A stretch of DNA of 64,000 nt, from the NCBI GenBank assembly GCA_001464385.1, contig LNFB01000248.1:1-64000 (forward strand). Reading direction: 5' to 3'. Shown one piece after another: positions 63,716 to 64,000 of the stretch. Each line of letters opens with the position of its first letter. Positions within the stretch are counted from its first letter, which is position 1. Below the pieces are notes generated by a model that was not told where the DNA came from, made no database searches, and was given only the letters and a program-made list of their open reading frames with translations. This DNA is from Deltaproteobacteria bacterium Ga0077550. GTDB taxonomy: Bacteria > Myxococcota_A > Polyangia > Nannocystales > Nannocystaceae. Both the position numbers and the translations under genes were made by a program.

Positions 63716-64000
63716 ATGCCCAGCGGCGAACCCAACCCGAACCACCCGCCAGACCCACGCTCCGGATTCCTCGCCGCCTGCCGTGGCGAGCGACCGGCGC
63801 GCACACCGATCTGGGTGATGCGCCAGGCCGGCCGCTACCTGCCCGAGTACCGCGAGGTCCGCTCGCGCGTGACGTTCGAGGAGCTGTGCCGCTCGCCCGA
63901 GCTCTGCGCCGAGGTCACGCTGCAGCCGATCGACCGCTTCGGGCTGGACGCTGCGATCCTGTTCTCCGACATCCTCGTGGTCTTCGACGCGATCGGCGTG
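63716..64000 (+). CDS. hemE: Uroporphyrinogen decarboxylase, N-terminal part (cut by right edge)
   Basis: 95 codons up to the window end, no stop. Enzyme of haem synthesis converting uroporphyrinogen III to coproporphyrinogen III in the cytoplasm. [19 protein letters not shown] is the conserved substrate-binding signature (Arg and Tyr contacts), and [25 protein letters not shown] the next conserved block with its key Asp. Typical HemE is 340-360 aa, so about three quarters lie outside. ATG 63716 chosen; ATG 63701 also in frame. Confidence 0.95.
   Translation, partial: MPSGEPNPNHPPDPRSGFLAACRGERPARTPIWVMRQAGRYLPEYREVRSRVTFEELCRSPELCAEVTLQPIDRFGLDAAILFSDILVVFDAIGV

Overview
The window is GC-rich DNA (about 70 percent G+C, third codon positions mostly G or C) and nearly all coding, with about 50 genes. 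Several features point to a myxobacterium (Myxococcota), most likely of the Nannocystis/Plesiocystis side, although that rank is inference. These are: many lipoproteins whose lipobox Cys is followed by Ser/Thr/Gly/Asp-rich linkers, a protein with myxobacterial Cys-rich repeats (CGNG...GEECD), a Ser/Thr kinase with a TPR tail, several ECF sigma factors, and an NtrC-type two-component system. No rRNA, tRNA, CRISPR array, transposase or integrase was found, so this looks like stable chromosome.

Layout. 0.2-1.6 kb: a TetR repressor and an ECF sigma gene, each preceded by a related operator. 1.7-5.8 kb: an ECF sigma factor with a membrane-anchored tail, co-directional with a propeller-like lipoprotein, then two envelope proteins. 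5.8-10 kb: methyltransferase, uridine kinase with a DUF1279 protein, zinc-ribbon membrane protein, alpha/beta hydrolase. 10-18 kb: CotH-type lipoprotein, a 1301-aa two-headed CoA-dehydratase activase behind tandem palindromes, a PPP-type phosphatase, and a membrane protein with an Lcl/DUF1566-like end. 18-25.4 kb: an alpha-2-macroglobulin lipoprotein with an intact CVEQ thioester, a YkgJ-type Cys cluster protein and a Cys-less glutaredoxin-like protein. 25.5-32 kb: TetR, a fused nucleotidyltransferase/CDP-alcohol phosphotransferase, an aminotransferase, and a large membrane protein with a (Asp-His)n tail. 32-39 kb: a coupled pair of small genes, a kinase coupled to a lipoprotein, and an ECF sigma coupled to a membrane-anchored serine-hydrolase-fold protein that has lost its catalytic residues. 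39-45.8 kb: a GT-C-like membrane protein, TerB-like protein, inorganic pyrophosphatase, EI24-like membrane protein and hybrid histidine kinase. 45.7-53.3 kb: RND pump and adaptor, DUF493 protein, LpoB and COG3014-like lipoproteins, a beta-barrel protein. 53.4-59.6 kb: a MacB-type ABC exporter facing an NtrC-type regulator and its kinase, with a sigma-54 promoter between them. 59.7-64 kb: Cys-rich, Gly-rich and FG-GAP surface proteins and the start of hemE.

Three themes recur. First, many genes have a -10-like hexamer (TANNNT, often preceded by GG) only 6-11 nt before the start codon, which suggests widespread leaderless transcription; one 24-bp divergent gap carries two overlapping elements of this kind. 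Second, regulators are tightly linked to envelope proteins, often through 4-8 bp stop/start overlaps. Third, short in-frame tandem repeats sit in the tails or linkers of envelope proteins. The strongest candidate for an undescribed system is the ECF sigma / dead serine-hydrolase pair at 36.7-39.2 kb, which reads like a sigma / anti-sigma sensor built on a penicillin-binding fold.
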